From assembly GCF_009936275.1 (NCBI RefSeq), contig NZ_AP019797.1:735501-799500 (forward strand): a stretch of 64,000 bases of DNA. Direction: 5' to 3'. Of the stretch, positions 35,975-43,671 are shown in pieces. How positions within the stretch are numbered: position 1 is the first letter of the stretch; every line of letters begins with the position of its first letter. The notes under the pieces were generated by a model that was not told the DNA's origin, searched no databases, and saw only the letters and a list, made by a program, of their open reading frames with translations. This DNA comes from Rhodothermus marinus (lineage in GTDB: Bacteria; Bacteroidota; Rhodothermia; Rhodothermales; Rhodothermaceae). A program made the position numbers and the translations under genes.

Positions 35975-36009
35975 GTCGAGTGGTTGTTAAACAATGAGCG
36001 GAGGCGGCC

Positions 36010-36391
36010 ATGAAGCGCGTGCACATTGCGCTGGCATTCCTGGTGACGCTGCCTGGCGTCGGTACCGCCGCAGCCCAGCAACTGGTATGGCTGGGGACGC
36101 TGGGAGGCAATGAGAGCTGGGCGCGAGGCGTGTCGGCTGATGGCTCAGTCGTCGTTGGCGGAGCAAAAACCGCGCAGGGTTCAGATGCCGGACTGCGTGC
36201 GGCTGGTGGTCTATGACCTGCTGGGGCGTTCGGGGCGGACGCTGCTGGAGGGGCCGCTGGTGCCGGGCGTGCACGAGGTGGTCTGGGATGGACGGAGCGA
36301 TGCGGGCGCGCGGCTTCCGGCCGGGGTGTACCTGTTGCGTTTAGAAACCGGCAACGGGGTACAGAGCCGAACGATCACCATGCTTCGATAG
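36010..36391 (+). pseudogene. Broken HAF-repeat / T9SS sorting-domain gene
   Basis: A good ribosome site (GGAGG) and a signal peptide (MKRVHIALAFLVTLPGVGTAAA-Q) lead into one HAF-type repeat (LGTLGGNESWARGVSADGSV), after which the frame ends at 36216. In another frame from about 36200 a complete T9SS type A tail follows (RLVVYDLLGR ... [13 protein letters not shown] ... TITMLR, stop at 36391). The middle of a larger surface protein has apparently been deleted and the halves joined out of frame near 36150-36205. Confidence 0.75.
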
Positions 36392-36394
36392 CCG

Positions 36395-36874
36395 ATGCGA
36401 CGCGGGCTGACACCGGTCGTGGCCGGGCTGCTGATCCTGTCGGCAACCCCGCCGGCCTTCGGACAGGTCTGGCGCGTGGGTGTCGCGCTGGAGGGACAGA
36501 TATTCCCCTTTGGACTGACCGGGTTTTTCGAGTACCAGCAGGGCCTATACGGTGTGCAGGTCCGGATCGGCTGGGATCTGTTCGGCGGCCTGTACCTGGG
36601 GAGCGAGGGCTTCTGGGAGCCGTTTGAAAACAACCGCTACGCGCTCGGGCTGGTCGTCTATCCCGGCGTGGCCCGTGCGGCACCGGATCTGGATTTTACC
36701 GGGGTGATGCTGTTTCCCAACGTGGGCGTGCGGCGGCCCGGCAGCGGATGGGGACATCTGGGACTGGGCCTGCCGCTGCACTCGTCATTTTACGAGCGCA
36801 TTCAGGGCGACTGGGGATTTCTGGCGCTCCTGCGTACGCGGCTTCAGATCGTTCGTGCATGGACCCGACCATAG
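36395..36874 (+). CDS. Small exported beta-rich protein
   Basis: 159 residues. Signal peptide MRRGLTPVVAGLLILSATPPAFG-Q. The mature part alternates polar and aromatic residues in short strands (GVALEGQIFPFGLTGFFEYQ, YGVQVRIGWDLFGGLYLGSE, YALGLVVYPGVARA), which would fit a small outer-membrane barrel, though it ends in a proline rather than an aromatic. It starts 3 bases after the broken HAF gene and ends 3 bases before the HEAT-type gene, so the two intact genes likely form one transcript. No family recognised. Confidence 0.65.
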   Translation: MRRGLTPVVAGLLILSATPPAFGQVWRVGVALEGQIFPFGLTGFFEYQQGLYGVQVRIGWDLFGGLYLGSEGFWEPFENNRYALGLVVYPGVARAAPDLDFTGVMLFPNVGVRRPGSGWGHLGLGLPLHSSFYERIQGDWGFLALLRTRLQIVRAWTRP

Positions 36875-36877
36875 ATC

Positions 36878-39676
36878 ATGTGCCGATGGCTTCTGGCGTT
36901 GACGTTATTGCTTGTGATTACTGCCCGGGCACAACCGGTGTCGCGTAGCGAGCAGCTACTTCGGAAGCTGGAAACCGCCCGCACGCCCGCCGAGGCGCAT
37001 CCCCTGCTGGAGCAGCTTGCCCGGGCCCTGAAAGAGGGTGAGCTGTTCGGCGAGGAAGCACGCATCGCCCGGCTGACCCGGCGATTCTGGGAGGATCCGG
37101 CGGCGCCGTCCGCGGTGCGCTTTCAACTGCAGGAAATCTACGGCATGATCGCGCCGGCTCTGGCGGCCATGGAGCCGAGCCTGGCGGAGACGCTGTTCGT
37201 GCACGGGCCGCTGGGCTGGCTGCAGGGGAAAGATCCGGAGCGCCGGCGTTTTGCCCTCGGTGTTCTGTCCCTGGGCTGGGAAATCCTCTACGGACAAAAT
37301 CTGCAGGAAGTCTTTCTGCAGGCGCTGCCGGCCGTGCTGGCCTCGGCCGCCACGTGGCCCGAGGAAGACTTTGAAGTTGTCATGTCCCTGCTGGCCGAGC
37401 GGATGGCGCTTTCCACCGAAACGCACCTGCCCGATGGTCTGCCCCCCGCCTTTGTCGAGCGCCTGCGCCGCTACCGTGGACCGCACGTATGGTACCTGCC
37501 CCGCATTCTGGCGCTGGATACCACGGCCGCAGGGACGCAACATCTCATCGCCTTTGCGCTCAATCCGCCGCCCCTGCCGCCAGAACAAGCCCGGTGGATA
37601 AACCCCCAGCGACAGCGCGAAGTGTTTCTGGAAACGCTGGAAAATCGCCGCCTGACGCTGGAGCAGAAGCGGCAGGTCGTGGCACTTCTCGCTGAGCCGG
37701 AGCTTCGGCATGCCGTGTTCCGGCTGGTGCGTACCTGGTGGTATCGGGAAGAGCCCCTGCCACTCCCGACGCCGGAAATGCTGCCGCTGCTGGAGGCGTG
37801 GGCCATCCGGGAAAATTGCGAGGAAGCCGTGCGTCTGCTGGCGGCGGCCGGTCTCGAGGGCCTGAGGCGGCTTTTTCGGATGGTGGAGGAAGACCGGCGA
37901 GACTGGAATGCGCCGATCCGGAACCCCCGGCCCTGCGAGTGGGACCGCTGGAGTACACTTTTTGAACAGGCCGGCGAAATTGCTGAGGAGATTGAAGCCG
38001 CCTACCGGGCGAACCCGGCGCCCTGGCATGTGCGCCTGCTGGCCCGCGCCGGACGCTGGGAGCCGGTTTTCGAGGCCCTGGCCTCTCCGAATGTGGCCCT
38101 CCGGCGGGAGGCGGCTTTCGTGCTGGGACTGGCCCTGGCACCCGAGGAAGACGAGCTGGCACGAACGGGGAACACCGGACACGGACGAATGCTGGCCACA
38201 TCGCTTGCACAACGACCGGACCTTCTGCCTCGTGTACAGGAAGCCCTGAAGGACGAGGACCTTGCGGTTCGACGCGAGGCACTCCGGGCCCTCCTCTGGC
38301 TCGGCGACGAAACCACCCGCCCGGCATTGCTCGCGGCGCTTCGCATGGACGAAGAAAATCAGTTCCAGACGTTCCTGAGCGGCTTCCGGCCGAAGCTCAC
38401 GGATTCGCTGGCCCTTGCCCTGGCACGCATCGTCCGGGAGGATTCCAGTGGGCCGGTGCGGCGCCGCGCCATTGACCTGCTGACTCGTGCACAGCCGGGC
38501 TCCTGGCCGAAGGTAGTGGAAGGCGAGCTCCGGCCGCTGCTTGGCGATCCCGAGCCAGAGGTGCGCCGCGCCGTGGCGGGCTACTTTGCCACCGTACCCG
38601 CCCGGGAAGTTGCCACCACGGTCGCCCTCCTGGAGGCCACACAGGACGCCAGCGAGTACGTGCGGCACTTTTCCGCCATGGCCCTGGGCCTGGCCCGCGG
38701 CTGGACGCCGGAACTGGTGGACCGTCTGGAGGTGCGGCTACGCGAAGGAGATCCGGACGAAAACGTCGTGCGCGGTCTTGAGCGTGCTTACCTGCATGCC
38801 CTGCGCCGGGAGCCCGGATCGGTGGATCGCCTGCTGGCCATCGTTCTGGAGCGGAAGGGTCCGGCACGCTGGCGCAAAGCCCTGGCCGAAGGACCGCCAG
38901 CCGATTCGATTGTAGTCCGGGCGCTGCTGGAGCGGCTGGCCTCTCGGCCACTCAAGGACTGGGCCTCCATGCCGCCGAAGTTTGGTCTTGAAGCCCTGCA
39001 GCGGATGATCGAATTTTTTGTCCGGGCCGAGGAAGATCCACTGCCGCTCGTGCTCATCGGGCACCTTGTCCCCCGGGAAATGCTCGATCCCTGGCTGATT
39101 CGCCGGGCGCTCGAGGATCCAAATCTATCGCTGGAACACCGACTCTGGCTCATCCACCAGACGCTGGAGATTCCGGCGGATCTCCGGGAGAACGTCTGGC
39201 GGCTTCTGATGCAGGCGCTCCGCGAGGAAGAAGGGGGCGAAATGACGCTGGCATTGTTCGGACGGTGGGGATTTGCCGGCGTGCGGCGGCTCGTCGAGGA
39301 GCGCTGGGATGAGCCGGAGACGCTCCGGCGCGTTGCACGGTATCTCCGACGCCAGGAAGAACTCGGGAAGCTTCGGGCAGCCACTGGCAACACGGGCGGT
39401 CCGCATCTGCCCAAACCGTCCGATGAAGACCTGCCCTGGATCGAGGCCACGCTGGCGCGCCTTGTGCCTGGCACCCGCGATCCACGCCTGGCGCCGCTGG
39501 TAGAATTGCTGGGCCTCTGGGACCTGGGCAATGATCCTGCTTTGAAGAAGGCCACGTTTCAGACCCGCATTCCACAGCTCCTGCTCCGACATCTTGCCGA
39601 TCCCGTCGAGTGCCGTGCCGTGGCGGAGGCTGTGGGGAGCCTGTTCAGTCGGGGTATCGTGCCCCGGTGCCCGTAG
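36878..39676 (+). CDS. Exported HEAT-like alpha-solenoid protein
   Basis: 932 residues. The signal peptide is MCRWLLALTLLLVITARA-Q. The body is a succession of ~30-40-residue helical pairs typical of HEAT/PBS-lyase-type repeats (for example VALRREAAFVLGLAL, LAVRREALRALLWLG, PEVRRAVAGYFATVP, SEYVRHFSAMALGLARG), rich in Leu, Arg and Glu. Such solenoids scaffold protein complexes; an exported one would act in the periplasm or at the surface. No catalytic motif seen. The two cysteine-bearing loops (ENCEEAV, RPCEWDRW) are not arranged as a metal site. It is coupled to the 159-residue gene before it. Confidence 0.75.
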   Translation: MCRWLLALTLLLVITARAQPVSRSEQLLRKLETARTPAEAHPLLEQLARALKEGELFGEEARIARLTRRFWEDPAAPSAVRFQLQEIYGMIAPALAAMEPSLAETLFVHGPLGWLQGKDPERRRFALGVLSLGWEILYGQNLQEVFLQALPAVLASAATWPEEDFEVVMSLLAERMALSTETHLPDGLPPAFVERLRRYRGPHVWYLPRILALDTTAAGTQHLIAFALNPPPLPPEQARWINPQRQREVFLETLENRRLTLEQKRQVVALLAEPELRHAVFRLVRTWWYREEPLPLPTPEMLPLLEAWAIRENCEEAVRLLAAAGLEGLRRLFRMVEEDRRDWNAPIRNPRPCEWDRWSTLFEQAGEIAEEIEAAYRANPAPWHVRLLARAGRWEPVFEALASPNVALRREAAFVLGLALAPEEDELARTGNTGHGRMLATSLAQRPDLLPRVQEALKDEDLAVRREALRALLWLGDETTRPALLAALRMDEENQFQTFLSGFRPKLTDSLALALARIVREDSSGPVRRRAIDLLTRAQPGSWPKVVEGELRPLLGDPEPEVRRAVAGYFATVPAREVATTVALLEATQDASEYVRHFSAMALGLARGWTPELVDRLEVRLREGDPDENVVRGLERAYLHALRREPGSVDRLLAIVLERKGPARWRKALAEGPPADSIVVRALLERLASRPLKDWASMPPKFGLEALQRMIEFFVRAEEDPLPLVLIGHLVPREMLDPWLIRRALEDPNLSLEHRLWLIHQTLEIPADLRENVWRLLMQALREEEGGEMTLALFGRWGFAGVRRLVEERWDEPETLRRVARYLRRQEELGKLRAATGNTGGPHLPKPSDEDLPWIEATLARLVPGTRDPRLAPLVELLGLWDLGNDPALKKATFQTRIPQLLLRHLADPVECRAVAEAVGSLFSRGIVPRCP

Positions 39677-39710
39677 AGATAGGGTTTACTTACTTCAAAA
39701 AACAGGGTGC

Positions 39711-39798
39711 TGGTGCCCGGGGTGGGACTCGAACCCACACGGCCGCGGGGGCCACGTGATTTTGAGTCACGTGCGTCTACCAGTTCCGCCACCCGGGC
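39711..39798 (-). tRNA. tRNA-Leu (anticodon CAA)
   Basis: Minus-strand class II tRNA of 85 bases plus encoded CCA. Acceptor GCCCGGG/CCCGGGC with discriminator A; anticodon arm CGTGA-CTCAAAA-TCACG with anticodon CAA; long variable arm TGGCCCCCGCGGCCGT; T arm GTGGG-TTCGAGT-CCCAC. Unlike the tRNA-Pro in this window, CCA is encoded. Confidence 0.97.
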
Positions 39799-40078
39799 AA
39801 TTGCGCTTCAGTGAACCCCGCGGCCGTGCTTTCGGTTTCGCGAAAATGCAACCGAAGGGGACGAAACGGAGCGGTAGGGTCCGGGCATGTAGGGGGCGCG
39901 AAGTAAAGCAGTGGCCGCCGAAACGCCCGGTTGACTACACGCAACCTGCAGGCGGACTCGACGTGCAGGCGAAAGGCCATCGACGTTACTCCGCTTCGGG
40001 ATGTGAGCAAACAACGGGGCGGCTTCTGGAGCAACGCGATGGTAACAAGCAGGTGTGTCGGGCGCCGGTCGCCGGGGG

Positions 40079-40777
40079 CTACGAGGAAGCATTCGGGGCG
40101 TCGGAGGACGACTTGGCGTCGGGTGTGCTCCAGCGACGTGCGTCTTCGAGCAGGGCGATCACTTCTTCGTCGGTCACGGGCCGAAAATCCTCGTACCACT
40201 GACCGACGGCCACGAAGTCTTCGGGCATGGCCACGCATACCAGGTCGTCCACCTCGGGCTCCAGCACTTCAGCCGTCTCCGGTGCGCACACTCCGGCTGC
40301 CAGCACGATCCGGCGGGGTTGCTGGCGGCGCAGGGCCCGGACGGCCGCCAGCGCCGTGGCGCCGGTCGCCAGCCCATCGTCCACCACGATCACGGTGCGC
40401 CCTGTTACGTCCGGCATGGGCTGATCGCCCCGGTAGCGGCGGATGCGACGTTCGAGTTCCTGCTGCTCGCGTTCGGCCAGCCGGCGGGCCATCTCCGGCG
40501 AGATGCCCAGCGCCCGGAGCGCATAGGGGTAGAAGAACACGACGCCGCCGGGCGCTACAGCCCCGATGGCCAGCTCGGGCTGTTGCGGCGCGCCGATCTT
40601 GCGGGCCACGATCACGTCGAGCGGCGCCTGCAACGCGCGGGCAATCTCGTAGGCGACAACGACACCGCCGCGCGGCAGGCCCAGCACCAGCGGACGCTCG
40701 GCCCGGTAAGGCATCAGCAGGCGGGCCAGTTGCCGTCCGGCATCGCGCCGGTCGCGGAAGCGAACAAAAGCGGTCAT
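40079..40777 (-). CDS. Phosphoribosyltransferase domain protein (COG1926-like)
   Basis: 232 residues from MTAFVRFRDRRDAG (a further in-frame ATG lies 11 codons upstream). The PRPP-binding signature is VIVVDDGLATGATALAAV, preceded by LVLGLPRGGVVVAYEIA and the hood-like APLDVIVARKIGAP. Proteins of this type have a type I PRTase fold, but their nucleobase is mostly unknown and some are fused to hydrolases; this one is single-domain, with a C-terminal region FVAVGQWYEDFRPVTDEEV typical of the group. It is divergent from the archease gene with only 50 bases between them. Confidence 0.9.
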   Translation of the reverse strand: MTAFVRFRDRRDAGRQLARLLMPYRAERPLVLGLPRGGVVVAYEIARALQAPLDVIVARKIGAPQQPELAIGAVAPGGVVFFYPYALRALGISPEMARRLAEREQQELERRIRRYRGDQPMPDVTGRTVIVVDDGLATGATALAAVRALRRQQPRRIVLAAGVCAPETAEVLEPEVDDLVCVAMPEDFVAVGQWYEDFRPVTDEEVIALLEDARRWSTPDAKSSSDAPNASS

Positions 40778-40827
40778 CTCGGGCGTATGAAGGCAACGGT
40801 TTTCGGACAATGTACGATCATTGTGCT

Positions 40828-41259
40828 ATGGAGCAAAGCGCGCCGTCCTGGTTCCGTGAACTCGATCACACGGCCGACACGGGCATCGAAGTCTGGGCCG
40901 AGTCGCTGCCGGAGCTTTTCGAGCGGGCCGCCTGGGGACTCTTCGCCATTCTCACCGATCCCGAAACTGTGACGCCCCGCGAGGCGGTCTCCTTCGAGCT
41001 GGAAGCACCCGACGTGCAGGCGCTCCTGGTGCGCTGGCTGTCGGAACTGAACTACTACCACATCACGAAACGGTGGGTCTTTTCGCGTTTCGAAGTGCAG
41101 CAGCTCAGCGAGCGGCACCTTGTGGCACAGGCCTGGGGCGAACCGATCGATCCGGCGCGCCACACGATCTACACCGAAGTCAAGGCCATCACCTATCACG
41201 GGCTCAAGCTGGAGCGGCGCGACGGCCAGTGGTACGCCCGCATCATCTTTGACCTCTGA
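40828..41259 (+). CDS. Archease
   Basis: 143 residues from MEQSAPSWFRELDHTADTGI; the much longer open frame upstream runs antisense to the PRTase and is not coding. Archease motifs: FRELDHTADTGIEVWAESLPELFERAA, the central VRWLSELNYYHITKRW and the C-terminal TYHGLKLERRDGQWYARIIFDL, which ends with the metal-binding acidic tail. Archease accelerates multiple turnover of the RNA ligase RtcB in RNA repair or tRNA processing. No rtcB gene is within view. Confidence 0.92.
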   Translation: MEQSAPSWFRELDHTADTGIEVWAESLPELFERAAWGLFAILTDPETVTPREAVSFELEAPDVQALLVRWLSELNYYHITKRWVFSRFEVQQLSERHLVAQAWGEPIDPARHTIYTEVKAITYHGLKLERRDGQWYARIIFDL

Positions 41260-41316
41260 GGGAACCGGAAAGGCTCCGTACAGATTCCGGCGCGGGCAGC
41301 AGATGGATCGAAGAAC

Positions 41317-41799
41317 ATGGATGTGAAGATTTTCACCACAGGCGGCACCATCGACAAGGTGTACTTCGACGCGAAGAGCACCTACGAGGTGGGTGACCCG
41401 CAGATCGTGGATATTCTCCGCGAGGCGAACGTCACGATCGACTGGGAGCTGGAAACGCTTTTCCGCAAGGACAGCCTGGACCTGACCGACGAGGACCGGG
41501 CGGTCATCGTCGAAAAAGTGCGGCAGGAGCCCTGCCCGCGCATTCTGATCACGCACGGCACCGATACGATGATCGAAACGGCCAAGGCGCTGCAGGGCAT
41601 TCCGGGCAAGACCATCGTGCTGGTGGGGTCGCTCAGTCCGGCCCGCTTTAAGAGCAGCGACGCCGAGTTCAACATCGGCTTTGCGCTGGCGGCCGTGCAG
41701 ACGCTGCCGCCGGGCGTGTACATCGCCATGAACGGCCGTATCTTTCACCCAGATCGGGTGCGAAAAAATCGGGAGGCCAACCGCTTCGAACCGATCTGA
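41317..41799 (+). CDS. Asparaginase-like protein, N-terminal domain only
   Basis: 160 residues. Both threonine-containing motifs of type I/II asparaginases are present: TTGGTIDKVYF at the N-terminus and LITHGTDTMIETAKAL in the middle. Asparaginases are normally ~320 residues with a C-terminal domain that completes the active site of the partner subunit; here the protein ends after the first Rossmann-like domain (EFNIGFALAAVQTLPPGVYI). Such single-domain relatives are known in Bacteroidetes and cyanobacteria, but their reaction is unclear. It could act on asparagine, another amide, or a nucleotide-type ligand. Confidence 0.85.
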   Translation: MDVKIFTTGGTIDKVYFDAKSTYEVGDPQIVDILREANVTIDWELETLFRKDSLDLTDEDRAVIVEKVRQEPCPRILITHGTDTMIETAKALQGIPGKTIVLVGSLSPARFKSSDAEFNIGFALAAVQTLPPGVYIAMNGRIFHPDRVRKNREANRFEPI

Positions 41800-41841
41800 C
41801 GGTCACGGGCCGTCAGACGGCAACGCTCAGGAGGCATCGCA

Positions 41842-42384
41842 ATGGCCCGTGCGCCGAACATTTCGGCCCGGCTGGTTGCCCGGGCGCGGCAGGGCGAGTC
41901 CGAGGCGCAGAACCTGCTGCTGCGTCGGCTGGAGCCGGTGCTGCGCGCCTTTTTCTTCAAGCGACTGGGCAACGTGCCGGAAATCGACGATCTGGTGCAG
42001 AATACGCTGCTCCGGGTACACACGGGGCTTTCGGACCTGAAAGACGATGCCCGGCTCAAGGCGTTCGCCATGAAGGCGGCGCTGTTCGAGTTGCAGGATT
42101 ACTATCGCGGGCGCTACCACGGGCGAGAGCAGCTTTTCGATCCGGAGCAGCCACCGCCGGTGGCCGATGATCCCGGAGGAAGCGAACCCCGGCTGGATCT
42201 GGAGCAGGCGCTGCAGGCGCTCACGCCGCATGCGCGGCGCATTCTGGAGCTCCGGGCCTACGGCTATCGCTATCAGGAGATCGCCCGAATGCTCAGCATC
42301 ACCGAGGCCGCCGTCAAGATGCAGGTCAAGCGTGCCTTCGAAAAGATGCGCCGATTGCTGCCCGGCTGGTCGGAAAAGTCCTGA
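41842..42384 (+). CDS. ECF-family RNA polymerase sigma factor
   Basis: 180 residues with a strong AGGAGG site. Region 2 (about residues 10-80: LVARARQGESEAQNLLLRRL, EIDDLVQNTLLRVHTGL) contacts -10 DNA and core. A 40-residue linker rich in Pro and Asp follows. Region 4 (LDLEQALQALTPHARRILELRAYGYRYQEIARML, EAAVKMQVKRAFEKM) contains the helix-turn-helix. The gene is followed after 80 bases by a FecR-type anti-sigma gene and then a TonB receptor with an STN domain, so it is the sigma factor of a cell-surface signalling system. Confidence 0.93.
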   Translation: MARAPNISARLVARARQGESEAQNLLLRRLEPVLRAFFFKRLGNVPEIDDLVQNTLLRVHTGLSDLKDDARLKAFAMKAALFELQDYYRGRYHGREQLFDPEQPPPVADDPGGSEPRLDLEQALQALTPHARRILELRAYGYRYQEIARMLSITEAAVKMQVKRAFEKMRRLLPGWSEKS

Positions 42385-42464
42385 GCCATCCCGTTACCTG
42401 CGAAACGCATCCAGCGGCTTTATAAGAGGTACAGCGAGATTCCAAGAAGTTAGCGTAAACGCTC

Positions 42465-43601
42465 ATGGCCGCCGATTTTGACGCATTGCCTTTCCGGGAG
42501 GAGTTGCCGCCGGAGGAGCAAGCGGCGCTGCAGGCGTTGTTGCGGCGGGAGCCGGCGCTGGCGCGGGCGCTCCGGCACTGGGAGGCGCTGCAGGCCCATC
42601 TGCGTGAGCGTGTGGAGGCGGCGGTGCCGGATCGGCGGTTGCTCGTGCTCTACGCGCTGGTTCGCAGTGGGCGCGAAGCGCTGCTGACGCCGGAAGAACG
42701 GGCCGAGCTGGAGGCGGCGCGGCCCGCGCTGGAGCGGGCGTTGCAGGCGCTACCGGGACTGGAAACGGTCGCGGAAGACATTGCGGCGGCCTGTGTCGAC
42801 TTCGAGGAGGCCTGGGCGGCACATTTTCCGGCGACGTCCGGGCTGCGTCCGGCGGCCGAACGGCGGCCACGTCCGCTGCACCGTCGGCCAGCTTACCGCT
42901 GGGTGGTGCGTGTGGCGCTGAGCGGAGTGGTCCTGGCGCTGGTCGGCATTCTCTGGTGGCAGCAGACCGGGCAGCGGGTTGAATGGGCGGTGGCCGACGG
43001 CGCCGTCGAGGTGCGCACGCTGGCCGACGGTTCCACGGTGCGGCTGGTGGGACCGGCCGTGCTGCGCTATGCCGTCCGCTTCGACCGAAAGGTGGAGCTC
43101 GAAGGACAGGCTTTTCTGGAGGTACAGCCCAACACGCGACCCTTCGTCGTGGAGACGCCCGAAGCGGTTGTTACGGTGCTGGGCACGCGCTTTGGCGTGC
43201 GAAGCGCCAGGGGACGGACCGAGGTGGTGCTCGTCGAAGGCCGCGTGGCGCTAAGCGGAAAAGGACGTACCGGAGCGCCGGTCGTGCTGACGCCGGGACA
43301 GCGAAGCCTTGTGGCGGCCGGACAGACACCCGAACCGCCCGAGCCGGTGCGGGTGCCCGAGGCGCTTCGGTGGACCGGCCTGCATATCTTCGACGGGATG
43401 CCACTGGGTGAGATCGTCCGCTATCTCTCGGACTTTTACGGCGTGTCGATCACCGTGGACGCGTCGCTGGCCGAGGAGCCTATCGTGGGGACGTTCGCAC
43501 AGGATCAGCCCCTTCCCGAAATCCTGCAGGCGCTGGCCGCCACGCTGGGCGCCCGCGTGGAGCAGTTGCCGGACGGTTACCGCCTGATTCCCATCGGCTG
43601 A
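42465..43601 (+). CDS. FecR-type anti-sigma factor with DUF4974
   Basis: 378 residues. A cytoplasmic N-terminal part (residues 1-~145, acidic/alanine-rich helices that would hold the sigma factor) is followed by one membrane helix (WVVRVALSGVVLALVGILWW) and the periplasmic FecR domain (DGAVEVRTLADGSTVRLVGP, VVTVLGTRFGVRS, VVLVEGRVALSG). The C-terminal DUF4974/STN-like domain (LPLGE-type helix GEIVRYLSDFYGVSITVDA, LPEILQALAATLGARVEQ) contacts the TonB receptor's signalling domain. It transmits the substrate-bound state of the receptor to the ECF sigma factor, probably by regulated proteolysis. Confidence 0.92.
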   Translation: MAADFDALPFREELPPEEQAALQALLRREPALARALRHWEALQAHLRERVEAAVPDRRLLVLYALVRSGREALLTPEERAELEAARPALERALQALPGLETVAEDIAAACVDFEEAWAAHFPATSGLRPAAERRPRPLHRRPAYRWVVRVALSGVVLALVGILWWQQTGQRVEWAVADGAVEVRTLADGSTVRLVGPAVLRYAVRFDRKVELEGQAFLEVQPNTRPFVVETPEAVVTVLGTRFGVRSARGRTEVVLVEGRVALSGKGRTGAPVVLTPGQRSLVAAGQTPEPPEPVRVPEALRWTGLHIFDGMPLGEIVRYLSDFYGVSITVDASLAEEPIVGTFAQDQPLPEILQALAATLGARVEQLPDGYRLIPIG

Positions 43602-43671
43602 AGGACAACTCCGGCCCCTTCCGGGCGTAAGATAGGCGCGTTCCTCCACGGCGCCCTGAAGGGTCCTGCAC

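Noticed and set aside
39931-40827. Long in-frame extension upstream of archease
   Set aside because: The translation is Arg/Pro/Ala-rich antisense sequence of the phosphoribosyltransferase; archease homology begins at 40828.
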